Shown here: positions 1 to 8,918 of the stretch, piece by piece | How positions within the stretch are numbered: the first letter of the stretch is position 1 | How the letters are laid out: each line of letters begins with the position of its first letter | Assembly: GCF_009749395.1 (NCBI RefSeq) | Contig: NZ_WBIR01000001.1 | Coordinates: 558,001 to 622,000 of the forward strand | Direction of reading: 5' to 3' | Origin: Agromyces salentinus | GTDB lineage: Bacteria > Actinomycetota > Actinomycetes > Actinomycetales > Microbacteriaceae | DNA: 64,000 nucleotides | Notes under the pieces: model-generated | Seen by the model: only the letters and a program-made list of their open reading frames with translations | Database searches by the model: none | What the model was told of the DNA's origin: nothing | Program-made: the position numbers and the translations under genes

Positions 1-692
1 TACTCGCCGGCGCCCCAGTTGGCCTTGCCGATCTGCAGCACTCCACCGGTGGCGCCAAGGATGCCGCTGAGCGTCCGCCCCGTCGTGTTCTCACCGACGA
101 GCACGTGGTCGACGTAGAGCTTCGCGGTGGCGCCGTCGACGACGAGGTCCACGTGCGTCCAGTCGGCCCGGCTCGCGGCGGCCGTCATGTTGCCGTCGAC
201 GTTGCGGAACCCCGCATTGTCGTAGCGCTCGACGGTGATGGCCGATGCGGTGTCGATGACGCCGAGGTAGGTCTCGTTCTCGAAGACGTTCGGGCTCGCC
301 GAACGCGAGGCGAAGACCGTCCAGCCCTGGTTGCCGCCCTCGGGCTTGCGGTCGTACGAGAACGTGGCGGCATCGAGCCCCTGCAGCACCGGCGAACCGT
401 CGGTCTTCGCGAGGTCGAGCCAGAACCCGGCGCCGATCCGGGCCGCGGTGCCCTGGCCCTCCTTGCCGGCGACGAGCGAGGCATCGCCCCGGACCGTCGC
501 GCGAACCTCGCCCGAGGTGAACGCACCCCCGGTCGGTTGCTCGTCGAAGGTGAACTTCGCGATCGCGTCGGTCTCGGCGTGCGCCGCGGGAGCGGCGAGG
601 CCGAGCACGAGGGCCCACGCGGCGACGATGGTCCCGAGACCGCGGAGTCTCCGGCTGCGGGACCGGGTGGCCGCTCGGTTGGGATCGTTCAC
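1..692 (-). CDS. secreted LamG/concanavalin-like protein, 3' end outside window
   Basis: The gene starts at GTG (690-692) with a strong GAGGAGG Shine-Dalgarno at about 698-706 and runs off the left edge, so about 230 residues are visible. Residues 1-40 form a Sec signal peptide: an arginine-rich n-region, a hydrophobic core AWALVLGLAAP and an AHA cleavage site. What follows reads as a LamG/concanavalin A-type beta-sandwich (FTFDEQ, GAGFWLDL, WTHVDLVVDG, AKLYVDHVLV), the module common in actinobacterial GH43-type arabinanases and xylosidases or as a lectin domain. No catalytic domain is visible in the part present, so enzyme class cannot be assigned. A LacI-type operator lies upstream at 769-782, which fits sugar-controlled expression. 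The secreted LamG call is firm; the substrate is unknown. Confidence 0.75.
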   Translation of the reverse strand, partial: MNDPNRAATRSRSRRLRGLGTIVAAWALVLGLAAPAAHAETDAIAKFTFDEQPTGGAFTSGEVRATVRGDASLVAGKEGQGTAARIGAGFWLDLAKTDGSPVLQGLDAATFSYDRKPEGGNQGWTVFASRSASPNVFENETYLGVIDTASAITVERYDNAGFRNVDGNMTAAASRADWTHVDLVVDGATAKLYVDHVLVGENTTGRTLSGILGATGGVLQIGKANWGAGE

Positions 693-768
693 GGGACATC
701 CTCCTCGATGTCAGGGAATACAGGGGGTGCGTCGGATCGTCACGGGCCAGGCGGTGCTTCCACCAGAT

Positions 769-782
769 TGTTCCCGGTAACA
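769..782. promoter_or_regulatory. LacI-family-type operator
   Basis: TGTTCCCGGTAACA is a near-perfect 14-base palindrome with a central CG and one mismatched pair. It matches the general TGTTNCCGGNAACA form of LacI/GalR-family operators in actinobacteria. It lies about 77 bases upstream of the LamG gene start, suggesting repression relieved by a sugar. No cognate regulator lies inside the window. Confidence 0.5.
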
Positions 783-974
783 CTGAGCGCTTGGCGATCG
801 TAACTCACGGAACGGTCGGTGCGCCAGACCGACCCCGTGGCTTCTCGGCCGCACCAGCTCCGCCCCGGTGGCAGCTTCGCCCGGCGACGGCCTCGAGCAG
901 CTTCACGGCGCGACGAGTCCATCCCGGTTCGCCTCGACCCGTCGGCGAGATCCCCCGGGTCGTGGTCTCGAGGC

Positions 975-992
975 GCGCTGCCCACGCAGCGC
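975..992 (-). terminator. possible weak terminator hairpin
   Basis: GCGCTGC and GCAGCGC pair around a CCAC loop, 10 bases beyond the acyl-CoA dehydrogenase stop. There is no T-run, so this could simply be an mRNA-stabilising hairpin. Confidence 0.3.
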
Positions 993-1001
993 AAGCCCGC
1001 G

Positions 1002-2201
1002 TCAGAACGCCGCGATGCCCGTGAGCGCCCGCCCGAGCACGAGCTGGTGGATCTCGTCGGTGCCCTCGTAGGTGCGAACCGACTCGAGGTTCGCGGCGTG
1101 CCGCATGACGGGGAACGCGTTCGTGATGCCGTCGCCGGCGAGTATCGACCTGGCCTGGTGGGCGATCTCGAGCGCCTCGCGCACGCTGTTCAGCTTGCCG
1201 ACCGAGATCTGGGCCGGGGTGAGCGCGCCGCGCTCCTTCAGCCGGCCGAGGTGCAGCGCGAGCAGCACGCCCTTCTCGACCTCGACGAACATGTCGGCGA
1301 GCTTGGCCTGCGTCAGCTGGTTCGCGCCGATCGGCCTGCCGAACACCTCGCGCGTCATCGAGCGCTCGAGCGCGGCCTCGAGGCACGAGCGCGCGGCGCC
1401 CATCGCTCCCCAGACGATGCCGTACCGCGCCTCGTTGAGGCAGCCGAAGGGTCCGGAGAGACCGGATGCCCCGGGCAGCATCGCGTCGGCCGGCACGCGC
1501 ACGCCGTCGAGGTCGAGGTCGCACTGCACCGAGGCGCGCATCGAGAGCTTGCCGTCGATGGGCGTGGCGGTGAACCCGGCCGTCGTGGTGGGCACGAGGA
1601 AGCCGCGCACGGCGCTCGCTCCCGCGCCGTACGCCCCTGACGCGTCGTCGACACGCGCCCACACGACGGCCACGTCGGCGAGCGACGCGAGGCCGATCCA
1701 CCGCTTCGCCCCGTCGATGATCCACTCGTCGCCCTCGCGCCGAGCCACCGTGATCATCGCGGCGGGGTCGCTGCCGCCCTGGGGCTCGGTCAGCGCGAAG
1801 CATCCGATCAGGTCGCCCGCGGCCATGCCGGGCAGCCAGCGCTGCTTCTGCTCCTCCGAGCCGTACTTGTGGATGGCGCTCATCGCGAGCGATCCCTGCA
1901 CCGACACGAACGTGCGCCAGCCGCTGTCGGCGGCCTCGAGCTCGAGGCAGACGAGCCCGTACGCTACGGCGCCCGCACCGGCGCACCCGTAGCCCTGCAG
2001 GTGCATGCCGAGGAATCCGGCGTCGCCCATGACCTTCACGAGCTCGCGGCGGAAGTGCTTCTGCTCGAAGTCGTCCTCGATGATCGGCAGGATGCGCTCC
2101 TGCGCGACGGTGCGCGCCCGCTGCTGCCACTCGCGCTCCTCGTCGGTGAGGAGGGCGTCGAGGTCGAACACGGTGTCGATGCGGGGGGCGATGACGGTCA
2201 T
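1002..2201 (-). CDS. acyl-CoA dehydrogenase (glutaryl-CoA dehydrogenase-like)
   Basis: This 399-residue flavoenzyme should oxidise an acyl-CoA at the alpha-beta bond with FAD and pass electrons to ETF. The family order is visible: N-terminal helical domain, the mid-domain motif FALTEPQGGSDPA (about residues 130-142), a beta domain with DGAKRWIG, and a C-terminal helical domain. EGTDEIHQLVLGRALTG near the end has the usual Glu/flavin-contact region, and ARYGIVWGAMG with TYEGTDEIHQ resembles glutaryl-CoA dehydrogenases. Its ATG overlaps the stop of the upstream CoA-transferase (ATGA), so the two are translationally coupled. Together they could activate and oxidise a dicarboxylic acid such as glutarate. 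The pathway is inference; the family is secure. Confidence 0.9.
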   Translation of the reverse strand: MTVIAPRIDTVFDLDALLTDEEREWQQRARTVAQERILPIIEDDFEQKHFRRELVKVMGDAGFLGMHLQGYGCAGAGAVAYGLVCLELEAADSGWRTFVSVQGSLAMSAIHKYGSEEQKQRWLPGMAAGDLIGCFALTEPQGGSDPAAMITVARREGDEWIIDGAKRWIGLASLADVAVVWARVDDASGAYGAGASAVRGFLVPTTTAGFTATPIDGKLSMRASVQCDLDLDGVRVPADAMLPGASGLSGPFGCLNEARYGIVWGAMGAARSCLEAALERSMTREVFGRPIGANQLTQAKLADMFVEVEKGVLLALHLGRLKERGALTPAQISVGKLNSVREALEIAHQARSILAGDGITNAFPVMRHAANLESVRTYEGTDEIHQLVLGRALTGIAAF

Positions 2202-3397
2202 GCGCGGGGTCCTTCCGAAGGGTCGAGCGGGTCGAGCGGGTCGAGCGGGTCGTCGAGCGGATGCCAGTCGGCGCCCGCGTGCTCGTCGAGCGACGGCGGC
2301 GGCGTGCGATAGGCGGCGGGCGTCTCGGCGAGGTGGATCGGGTTGGCGATCGACCGGCCGGCGTGCGCGTCTGGCGCATCGCGCCGCGTCTCCACCACCG
2401 GCTCGAGCCCGAGCGACTCGGCGAACGCGATCGCCTCGCCGATGTCGTTCACGAGGCCCGCGGGCACACCGGCGGCGGCGAGCTGCTCGATCCACTGCCC
2501 GGCGGATGCCGCGGCCAGTCGCTGCTCGATGACGGCCGTCAACTCGGCACGGTGCTCGACGCGCGAGGCGTTCGTCGCGAACCGCCGATCGTCGGCGAGG
2601 CCGGCTTCCCCGAGCACCCCGGCCAGCGCCCGGAACTGCCGGTCGTTGCCGACGGCGATGACGAGCGCTCGGTCCTCGGCGGTGAAGACGGCGTACGGGG
2701 CGATGCTCGGATGCGCGTTGCCGAGCCGTCGGGGCGGCGTGCCGGTCGCGAGCGTCGAGCCCGCCTGGTTCGTGAGCGCCGAGAGGAGACTGCCGAGCAG
2801 GTCGAGCTCCACGAGCTGCCCTCGCCCCGTGCGGTCGCGCTCGCGGAGCGCGAGCAGGATGCCGGCGAACGCGTTCTGCCCGGTGAGCACGTCGACGAGC
2901 GCGACCCCCGCCTTGGCCGGGGCGCCGTCGGGCTCGCCCGTGATCGACATGAGCCCACCGACGGCCTGCACGAGCAGGTCGTACCCCGCGAGGGCCGCCC
3001 CCGGCCCCGAGCCGAAGCCCGTGATCGAGCAGTAGACGACGCCGGGGTTCACCGCTGCGACATCCTCGTACGCGAGGCCGAACCTCGCCATGACCCCTGG
3101 ACGGAAGTTCTCGATCACGACGTCAGCGGAGGCGACGAGCCGCCGGGCCTCGGCCACTCCCGCGGCATCCGCGAGGTCCAGCGCGATCGACCGCTTGTTG
3201 CGGTTGACGCTGCCGAAGTAGGTGGCCTGGCCGCTCGCGTCGACCGGCGGCGTCCAGTGCCGCGTGTCGTCACCGGTCGGCGGCTCGACCTTCAGGACGT
3301 CGGCGCCGAAGTCGGCGAGCATCATGGTCGCGTACGGACCGGCGAGCACGCGCGAGAAGTCGGCGACCCGCACGCCGTCCAGCGGTCCCCGCGGCAT
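2198..3397 (-). CDS. family III CoA-transferase (CaiB/BaiF)
   Basis: This 399-residue CaiB/BaiF-type CoA-transferase moves CoA between acyl-CoA and a free acid through an aspartyl-CoA intermediate. LDGVRVADFSRVLAGPY opens the Rossmann-like domain, and the catalytic Asp sits in GYDLLVQAVGGLMSITG (about residues 140-156). KRSIALDL and the linking of two domains by a long loop also fit. The ATG at 3397 is preceded by GAGGAGGG at good spacing, which decides against an ATG 24 bases upstream. The C-terminus carries a short LDP tripeptide repeat from a 9-base tandem repeat. ATGA overlap couples it to the acyl-CoA dehydrogenase; a glutarate or similar acid is a plausible substrate. Confidence 0.9.
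   Translation of the reverse strand: MPRGPLDGVRVADFSRVLAGPYATMMLADFGADVLKVEPPTGDDTRHWTPPVDASGQATYFGSVNRNKRSIALDLADAAGVAEARRLVASADVVIENFRPGVMARFGLAYEDVAAVNPGVVYCSITGFGSGPGAALAGYDLLVQAVGGLMSITGEPDGAPAKAGVALVDVLTGQNAFAGILLALRERDRTGRGQLVELDLLGSLLSALTNQAGSTLATGTPPRRLGNAHPSIAPYAVFTAEDRALVIAVGNDRQFRALAGVLGEAGLADDRRFATNASRVEHRAELTAVIEQRLAAASAGQWIEQLAAAGVPAGLVNDIGEAIAFAESLGLEPVVETRRDAPDAHAGRSIANPIHLAETPAAYRTPPPSLDEHAGADWHPLDDPLDPLDPLDPSEGPRA
2220..2252 (-). repeat. 9-base tandem repeat in the CoA-transferase tail
   Basis: GGGTCGAGC is repeated three times in a row plus a broken fourth copy. It keeps the reading frame and encodes the repeated Leu-Asp-Pro tail of the CaiB-type protein. Confidence 0.8.
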
Positions 3398-3592
3398 CCG
3401 GCCCTCCTCGGTTCGATGCACGCCACGATACCGACGGCGGCCGCATCGGCGGGTGTACGCGTTGTCGATCGGAGCGCCGAGAACAGACTCGACGTCGATA
3501 TCCGGGCCCCGGGTACGAGGCTTAAGCTTGCATCAGGTGTGCGTCGGCGCCGACCGGCGCGAGCGATTCGTGCACCGTCGAGAAGGAGCCCA

Positions 3593-4957
3593 ATGAGCTA
3601 CGCAGTGGTCAACCCGGCGACCGGGGAGACGATCAACACATACCCGACGATCACCGAGGAGGGCCTGCAGGCCGCCATCGCCTCCGCCACCGAGGCGCAC
3701 CGCACGTGGTCGAGGAGCACCACGGTGGCCGAGCGTGCCGCGCTCATCCGCCGCGTCGCCGAACTCCACACCGAGCGGGCGCAGGAACTCGGCGAGATCA
3801 TCGTGCGCGAGATGGGCAAGCCCATCGAGCAGGCGGTCGGCGAGGTCGAGTTCGCCGCGGCGATCTACGAGTACTACGCCGACAACGCCGAGTCGCTGCT
3901 GGCCGACGAGCAGATCACGCTGCTCGACGGCGAGGGCTCGGCCCTCATCCGCCGCTCGTCGCTCGGCCCGCTGCTCGGCATCATGCCGTGGAACTTCCCG
4001 TACTACCAGGTGGCCCGCTTCGCCGGCCCGAACCTCATCATCGGCAACACCATCCTGCTCAAGCACGCCGAGCAGTGCCCCGAGTCGGCTGCCGCGATGG
4101 AGCGGATCTTCCGCGACGCCGGGTTCCCCGAGGGCGCCTACGTCAACATCTACGCGTCGCACGACCAGATCGAGACCGTCATCGCCGACCCTCGGGTGCA
4201 GGGCGTCTCGCTCACCGGCTCCGAGCGGGCGGGCGCCGCCGTCGCCGAGATCGCCGGACGTCACCTCAAGAAGGTCGTGCTGGAGCTCGGCGGGTCCGAC
4301 CCGTTCATCCTGCTCTCGACCGACGACCTCGACGCGACCGTCGAGGCGGCCGTGCTCGCGCGCGTCGACAACAACGGCCAGGCCTGCAACGCGGCCAAGC
4401 GCTTCATCGTCGTCGAGGACCTCTACGAGCCCTTCCTCGAGAAGTTCACCGCCGCGATGAACGCCGTTGAAGAGGGCGACCCCGCCAAGGAGGGCACCGC
4501 GCTCGGACCGCTCTCGTCGGCCAAGGCCGCCGACGGGCTCGCCGAGCAGGTCGAGCGCGCCGTCTCGCAGGGCGCGACGCTGCACTCGGGCGGCGCCCGC
4601 AACGGCAACTACTACTCGGCGACGATCCTCACCGACGTGGGGCCCGAGTCCGACGCCTTCCGCGAGGAGTTCTTCGGCCCCGTGGCGCAGGTGTTCAAGG
4701 TCGCCGACGAAGAGGCCGCCGTCGACCTCGCGAACGACACGCCCTTCGGTCTCGGCTCCTACGTGTTCACGACCGACCAGGAGCAGGCGCTGCGCGTGGC
4801 CGACCGCATCGAGGCCGGCATGGTCTTCGTGAACGTCGTCGCCGCCGACGGCGCCGAGCTGCCCTTCGGCGGCATCAAGCGCTCGGGCTCGGGCCGCGAG
4901 CTCGGCCGCTTCGGCGCCGACGAGTTCGTCAACAAGAAGATGATCCGCATCGGCTGA
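3593..4957 (+). CDS. NAD(P)-dependent succinate-semialdehyde-type aldehyde dehydrogenase
   Basis: This 454-residue aldehyde dehydrogenase starts at ATG 3593, after AGAAGGAG at 3581-3588. Key residues are visible: PWNFPYYQ (about 130-137), the general-base Glu in [10 protein letters not shown] (about 231) and the nucleophile Cys in [11 protein letters not shown] (about 265). FFGPVAQVF and [17 protein letters not shown] complete the family signature. The length and the short N-terminus match the YneI/GabD2 group of succinate semialdehyde dehydrogenases, which make succinate from succinic semialdehyde. It stands alone, with a hairpin just downstream. A second, longer enzyme of the same class occurs at 55986-57458, so this copy may serve another aldehyde. 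Confidence 0.9.
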   Translation: MSYAVVNPATGETINTYPTITEEGLQAAIASATEAHRTWSRSTTVAERAALIRRVAELHTERAQELGEIIVREMGKPIEQAVGEVEFAAAIYEYYADNAESLLADEQITLLDGEGSALIRRSSLGPLLGIMPWNFPYYQVARFAGPNLIIGNTILLKHAEQCPESAAAMERIFRDAGFPEGAYVNIYASHDQIETVIADPRVQGVSLTGSERAGAAVAEIAGRHLKKVVLELGGSDPFILLSTDDLDATVEAAVLARVDNNGQACNAAKRFIVVEDLYEPFLEKFTAAMNAVEEGDPAKEGTALGPLSSAKAADGLAEQVERAVSQGATLHSGGARNGNYYSATILTDVGPESDAFREEFFGPVAQVFKVADEEAAVDLANDTPFGLGSYVFTTDQEQALRVADRIEAGMVFVNVVAADGAELPFGGIKRSGSGRELGRFGADEFVNKKMIRIG

Positions 4958-4991
4958 TCATCTCGAAGGCCTCACGGCTCGCGAGAGCGAG

Positions 4992-5037
4992 CGGATGCCC
5001 CGGGCTCCCGATCCACGTCGGCGGCCCGGGGCATCCG
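4992..5037 (+). terminator. GC-rich hairpin after the aldehyde dehydrogenase
   Basis: CGGATGCCCCGGG pairs with CCCGGGGCATCCG: 13 base pairs around a 20-base loop, 34 bases past the stop. There is no T-run, as is usual in high-GC actinobacteria. The stem contains the GGATGCC word that is over-represented in this window. Confidence 0.6.
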
Positions 5038-5230
5038 TCATCTGCGCTGCCCGACCGTCCGCGCTGCCGGCGTCCGCGGTGCGACACGCGGAGCTCTGGC
5101 CGCGAGCGGTCACGATCTGCGGTCATCAGTGACGCCGAGGCAGCAGAACGTGACCGTTCGACGATGGCGTCCGGCGTGTCGAGAAGCACCGCGACGCGGC
5201 CGCCGTCGCGGTGCCGCGCCGCCTTCCGGG

Positions 5231-5236
5231 TAACGT
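5231..5236 (+). promoter_or_regulatory. -10 box TAACGT, leaderless start
   Basis: TAACGT matches TANNNT and ends 7 bases before the GTG of the HAD gene, which lacks a ribosome-binding site. This is the actinobacterial leaderless layout seen at several genes in this window. Confidence 0.45.
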
Positions 5237-5243
5237 CGACCGG

Positions 5244-5927
5244 GTGCCCATCCTCAAGCGGTTCCAGGCCGTCCTCTTCGACTGCGACGGCGTGCTCGTC
5301 GACTCCGAGCGCATCACGAACGGCGTGCTGCGGACCATGCTGCACGAACTCGGGTGGCAGATCAGCGCCGAGGAGTGCGTCGAGCGATTCATCGGCCGTG
5401 CCCTGAGCGACGAGTTCGACGTGATCGAGGCGCACACGGGGATCCGTCCCGACCAACGCTGGCTGCTGGAGTTCCGGGCGCGCCGCAACGCCGCACTGGC
5501 GGCCGACCTCGAACCGATCGACGGCGCGGTCGACGCGGTCACCGCCGTCGCCGCGGACTTCGCGGGCCGCGTCGCCTGCGCGTCGGGCGCGGATCGCGCG
5601 AAGATCGAGCTGCAGCTGACGAAGGTCGGCCTGCTCGGCACGTTCGGAGAGCACGTCTACAGCGGCATGGAGACCGCGCGGAGCAAGCCCGCCCCCGACG
5701 TCTACCTCGCCGCTGCCGCTGGGCTCGGCCTCGACCCCCGCGGCTGCGCGGTCGTCGAGGACACGGTGGCCGGGGTGACCGCGGGAGTGGCAGCCGGGGC
5801 GACCGTCTTCGCGTACGCCCCCGGCGGGTTCGCCTCCACGAGCCCCGAGGCGCTCCGGGCGGCGGGCGCTGCACACGTCTTCACGAGCATGGCCGAACTG
5901 CCGGGGCTCCTCGACGAACGCGGCTAG
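5244..5927 (+). CDS. HAD-superfamily hydrolase (phosphoglycolate phosphatase/PGMB-like)
   Basis: This is a 227-residue subfamily IA HAD phosphatase. Motif I is LFDCDGVLVDSE (about 11-22, nucleophile and acid/base Asp), motif II is ACASGAD, motif III includes KPAPDVYLAAA, and motif IV is CAVVEDTVAGVTAG. A helical cap domain lies between motifs I and II. Substrate could be a sugar phosphate or phosphoglycolate; the sequence does not settle it. The GTG at 5244 has no Shine-Dalgarno but is preceded by TAACGT ending 7 bases upstream, which suggests a leaderless transcript. It converges with the DUF1801 gene and shares CTAG with it, each gene ending in TAG. Confidence 0.85.
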   Translation: MPILKRFQAVLFDCDGVLVDSERITNGVLRTMLHELGWQISAEECVERFIGRALSDEFDVIEAHTGIRPDQRWLLEFRARRNAALAADLEPIDGAVDAVTAVAADFAGRVACASGADRAKIELQLTKVGLLGTFGEHVYSGMETARSKPAPDVYLAAAAGLGLDPRGCAVVEDTVAGVTAGVAAGATVFAYAPGGFASTSPEALRAAGAAHVFTSMAELPGLLDERG

Positions 5928-6295
5928 CGCTTCTTGCCCCGCCGGTCGAGCTGCTCGTCGATCTGGGCGATGCGCACCTCGAGGATGCGCCGCAGCAGGG
6001 GCTCGGGGATCTCGTGGTCGGCACGGAACTTGAGGGCGCCCGGCGTCCAGTCGAAGTCGGTGAGCTCGTCGGCGAGGGAGGCGAACACGCTGCCGCTGAA
6101 CGGGTAGAGCCCGAGATGCGACTTCGCCTCGAGCGCGGCCACGTAGCCCTTGCCGCGGTGCAGGAGCGCGGCCATGCCGTAGCTCTCCCCCTCAGTGGCA
6201 TCGGGGTCGACCGCACGCGCGACGTCGTACACGCGGGCGAGTGCCGCGCGATTGCCCTCTGCGACGCTCGCGAGGTGCGTGTCGATGAGTCCCAT
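5924..6295 (-). CDS. DUF1801 (YdhG-like) small protein
   Basis: This 123-residue protein has the DUF1801/YdhG-like fold: VYDVARAVDPDATEGESYGMAAL, GKGYVAALEAKSHLGLYPFSG and WTPGALKFRADHEIPEPLLRRI are typical blocks of the family, which is related to Fra/frataxin-like and YdhG proteins of poorly defined function. ATG 6295 was chosen because homologous families begin with the MGLIDTHL-type helix; the ribosome-binding site is weak. Its TAG overlaps the convergent HAD gene TAG by 4 bases. Cytoplasmic, no signal peptide, no operon partner. Confidence 0.75.
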   Translation of the reverse strand: MGLIDTHLASVAEGNRAALARVYDVARAVDPDATEGESYGMAALLHRGKGYVAALEAKSHLGLYPFSGSVFASLADELTDFDWTPGALKFRADHEIPEPLLRRILEVRIAQIDEQLDRRGKKR

Positions 6296-6390
6296 GGGGG
6301 CATCATCCCACCGCGTGCGCGCGCCTGCCACCACCCACCCGGGGGTACCGTTCGCGGCTGCGGAGCACGGTTCGCCGGATCGGCGGACGA

Positions 6391-6424
6391 CGAAGGGCCC
6401 GCCGGCGAACCGGCGGGCCCTTCG
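6391..6424 (-). terminator. terminator of the rplK-rplA transcript
   Basis: A perfect 15-base-pair stem (CGAAGGGCCCGCCGG with its complement) closes on a 4-base CGAA loop (TTCG on the minus strand), 44 bases beyond the rplA stop. It is a strong intrinsic-type hairpin without a T-run. Confidence 0.75.
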
Positions 6425-6467
6425 TGGATCACGGAATGCGCTCAGCGCGGCCCGATCACCGAGGTGC

Positions 6468-7157
6468 TCAGATGGCGTTGACGTCCAGCGGGATGCCGGG
6501 GCCGAACGTGGTCGACACGGCGCCCTTCTGGATGTAGCGGCCCTTGGAGCTGGACGGCTTGAGACGGACGACCTCTTCGAGGGCGGCCTTCACGTTCTCG
6601 TCGAGCTGCTCGAGCGAGAACGACGCCTTGCCGACGACGAAGTGCACGTTGGCGTGCTTGTCGACGCGGAACTCGATCTTGCCGCCCTTGATGTCGGAGA
6701 CGGCCTGGCCGACGTTCGGGGTCACGGTGCCGGTCTTCGGGTTCGGCATGAGGCCGCGCGGGCCGAGGACCTTTCCGAGACGACCGACCTGGCCCATGAG
6801 CTCGGGCGTCGAGACGGCTGCATCGAAGGACGTGTAGCCGCCGGCGACCTTCTCGATGAGCTCGGCGCCGCCGACCTCGTCAGCGCCGGCCGCGATCGCG
6901 GCCTCGGCAGCGGGGCCGGTCGCGAACACGATGACGCGGGCGGTCTTGCCGGTGCCGTGCGGGAGGATGACGGTGCCGCGCACCATCTGGTCGGCCTTGC
7001 GGGGGTCGACGCCGAGCTTCAGCGCGACCTCGATGGTCGAGTCGAACTTCGCCGAACCGGTCTCCTTCGCGAGCGCGACGGCGTCGGTCGGGGTGTAGAA
7101 CTTGTCGGCCTCGATCTTCTCGGCCGCGGCCCGGTAGGCCTTGGACTTCTGTGCCAT
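6468..7157 (-). CDS. rplA: 50S ribosomal protein L1
   Basis: This is ribosomal protein L1 (229 residues, normal length), which builds the L1 stalk of the large subunit and represses its own operon in bacteria. [15 protein letters not shown] at the start, [20 protein letters not shown]-type sequence, [12 protein letters not shown] and [16 protein letters not shown] are diagnostic. ATG 7157 follows AAGGAG at ideal distance. It lies 147 bases downstream of rplK on the same strand, and that gap contains a perfect 18-base palindrome. A strong hairpin ends the transcript. Confidence 0.98.
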   Translation of the reverse strand: MAQKSKAYRAAAEKIEADKFYTPTDAVALAKETGSAKFDSTIEVALKLGVDPRKADQMVRGTVILPHGTGKTARVIVFATGPAAEAAIAAGADEVGGAELIEKVAGGYTSFDAAVSTPELMGQVGRLGKVLGPRGLMPNPKTGTVTPNVGQAVSDIKGGKIEFRVDKHANVHFVVGKASFSLEQLDENVKAALEEVVRLKPSSSKGRYIQKGAVSTTFGPGIPLDVNAI

Positions 7158-7230
7158 GTTGGTTCTCCTTGAGAGAGTGTGGTCATCGCGCCTGGCGGGC
7201 GCTGCCACGAGTGAGGAATTCTGTGGTGTC

Positions 7231-7248
7231 GGATGCCGCGCGGCATCC
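7231..7248. repeat. perfect 18-base palindrome between rplK and rplA
   Basis: GGATGCCGCGCGGCATCC is fully self-complementary. It sits in the untranslated gap between two co-transcribed ribosomal genes and is another instance of the GGATGCC...GGCATCC arrangement. It could fold as an RNA hairpin that adjusts the L11:L1 ratio, or act as a DNA site. Confidence 0.6.
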
Positions 7249-7304
7249 GTATTCCGAAGGCCACGTGGGCGCGTCAGCGCCCGTCGAGTCCGACGGAACG
7301 AGCG

Positions 7305-7733
7305 CTATTCGACCGTGATGCCCATCGAGCGGGCGGTGCCGGCGATGATCTTCGACGCGGCGTCGAGGTCGTTCGCGTTGAGGTCGACCATCTTCGCCTC
7401 GGCGATCTCGCGCACCTGCGCCTGGGTCAGCTTGCCGACCTTGGTGGTGTGCGGGACGCCAGAGCCCTTGGCGACGCCGGCGGCCTTCTTGATGAGCTCC
7501 GCGGCGGGCGGGGTCTTCAGGATGAAGGTGAACGAACGGTCCTCGTAGACGGTGATCTCGACGGGGATGACGTTGCCGCGCTGCGACTCGGTCTGCGCGT
7601 TGTACGCCTTGCAGAACTCCATGATGTTGACGCCGTGCTGACCCAGCGCCGGGCCGATGGGCGGGGCGGGGTTGGCGGCGCCGGCCTTGATCTGAAGCTT
7701 GATCAGACCAGTGACCTTCTTCTTCGGTGCCAT
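7305..7733 (-). CDS. rplK: 50S ribosomal protein L11
   Basis: Ribosomal protein L11 has 142 residues and binds the GTPase-associated region of 23S r[42 protein letters not shown] (proline-rich switch) and [10 protein letters not shown] at the C-terminus are diagnostic. ATG 7731-7733 follows a weak GAGAG ribosome-binding site. A near-consensus -10 box TATACT lies about 120 bases upstream in the nusG-rplK gap, so rplK-rplA can be transcribed separately from nusG. Confidence 0.98.
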   Translation of the reverse strand: MAPKKKVTGLIKLQIKAGAANPAPPIGPALGQHGVNIMEFCKAYNAQTESQRGNVIPVEITVYEDRSFTFILKTPPAAELIKKAAGVAKGSGVPHTTKVGKLTQAQVREIAEAKMVDLNANDLDAASKIIAGTARSMGITVE

Positions 7734-7843
7734 GATTTCTCTCTTTCTGTTCGAACGCCCAAGTCCTGGGCACTCTCCCGCTCGACCGGCGGTTCCGGAG
7801 GGCGGTGGATCGGGTGCTGCGCAGCATCGCTGACACAGCACAA

Positions 7844-7864
7844 CCCTCCGAGTATACCGGAGGG
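7844..7864 (-). promoter_or_regulatory. rplK promoter -10 box inside a hairpin
   Basis: On the minus strand TATACT (complement of 7851-7856) is a nearly perfect -10 hexamer. It lies in the loop of a 7-base-pair inverted repeat, CCCTCCG (7844-7850) with CGGAGGG (7858-7864). The same element could end nusG mRNA and start rplK mRNA. No good -35 hexamer was found. Confidence 0.5.
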
Positions 7865-7926
7865 CTGGCTGGGTGATCGGTGAGGGTCTCGAGACGGCGC
7901 CGGAGCGCCGCCTCGGCCGTCGGGAT

Positions 7927-8856
7927 CTAGAGCTTGGTGACCTGGTCGAAGCTGAGCTCGACCGGCGTCTCGCGCTCGAAGAGCGAGACGAGCACGGTGA
8001 GCTTGCCGCTCTCGGGCTTGATCTCGCTGATCGTGCCGGGGAGGCCGGCGAACGAGCCGTCCTTGATCGTGATGGTCTCGCCGACCTCGAAGTCGATCTC
8101 GGCCGGGATGACGCGGGCCGCGCTCGACGTGCCGCCAGACTTCGCGCCCTTGGCGGGTGCGACGTCCTTCGGCTCCACGAGGCTCTTCAGCATGCCGAAG
8201 GCCTCTTCGAAGCGGAGCGGCGTGGGGTTGTGGGCGTTGCCCACGAAGCCCGTGACGCCGGGGGTGTGGCGGATGACCGACCAGCTGTCTTCATTCAGGT
8301 CCATGCGGACCAGCACGTAGCCGGGGATGCGCACGCGGGTGACCATCTTGCGCTGGCCGTTCTTGATCTCGACGACGTCTTCCATCGGCACTTCGACCTG
8401 GTAGATGTAGTCGGCCATGGCCATGGACTCGCGGCGCTGCTCGATGTTCGCCTTCACGCGACGCTCGAAGCCCGCGTAGGAGTGGATGACGTACCACTTG
8501 CCCGGGAGGAAGCGCAGTTCGTTGCGGAACTCCTCGTAGGGGTCGTGCTCGGGCTCTTCGCTCTCCTCGGAGACGGCCTCGAGCGCGGCGTCGGCCTCTT
8601 CGACCGAGTCGATGTCGAGGGCGTCGTCGACGACCGCGTCGGCCTCGGGGTCGTTCGCCTCGGCGATGGCGTCGAGAACGGCATCGAGGTCGACGTCGTT
8701 GCCTTCGTCGTCGATCACGTGCACGGCACGGTGCTCGGCCGGCTCGACCGACTGCTCGTCGTGCTCGAGCGAGTTGCCCTCCTGGGCCTCGTCGTCTTCG
8801 GCCGACTGCTCTGCAGCCGTGGCCCAATCGACGTCGTCGCGCTCAATCTTTGCCAA
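7927..8856 (-). CDS. nusG: transcription termination/antitermination protein NusG
   Basis: This 309-residue NusG binds RNA polymerase and couples or pauses transcription. After a roughly 110-residue acidic, disordered N-terminal extension ([35 protein letters not shown]), the NGN domain starts at [17 protein letters not shown]. It continues with [12 protein letters not shown] and TPGVTGFVG, and a C-terminal KOW domain follows ([17 protein letters not shown]). Such extensions are usual in actinobacterial NusG. The start is TTG (8854-8856), with GAAGGAA about 10 bases upstream and no better start nearby. It follows secE by 62 bases; rplK follows after its own promoter. Confidence 0.97.
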   Translation of the reverse strand: MAKIERDDVDWATAAEQSAEDDEAQEGNSLEHDEQSVEPAEHRAVHVIDDEGNDVDLDAVLDAIAEANDPEADAVVDDALDIDSVEEADAALEAVSEESEEPEHDPYEEFRNELRFLPGKWYVIHSYAGFERRVKANIEQRRESMAMADYIYQVEVPMEDVVEIKNGQRKMVTRVRIPGYVLVRMDLNEDSWSVIRHTPGVTGFVGNAHNPTPLRFEEAFGMLKSLVEPKDVAPAKGAKSGGTSSAARVIPAEIDFEVGETITIKDGSFAGLPGTISEIKPESGKLTVLVSLFERETPVELSFDQVTKL

Positions 8857-8918
8857 TTTCTCGATTCCTTCTCATTCGTGCGCCTCGCGGCGCGCGGTTC
8901 TTCAGGACGAGTGGCTGA

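Larger units (their letters stand above)
693..1001. other. intergenic region upstream of the LamG gene
   Basis: This stretch of about 310 bases holds no convincing gene. It contains the presumed promoter region of the minus-strand LamG gene, a LacI-type palindrome (769-782), a directly adjacent 11-mer CACTGAGCGCT (781-791) that recurs upstream of the GH123 gene, and a short hairpin (975-992) just after the acyl-CoA dehydrogenase stop. Confidence 0.6.

Noticed and set aside
5924-5927. CTAG overlap of two convergent stops as a regulatory signal
   Set aside because: CTAG reads TAG on both strands, so it arises easily when two convergent genes share a stop; no further structure.
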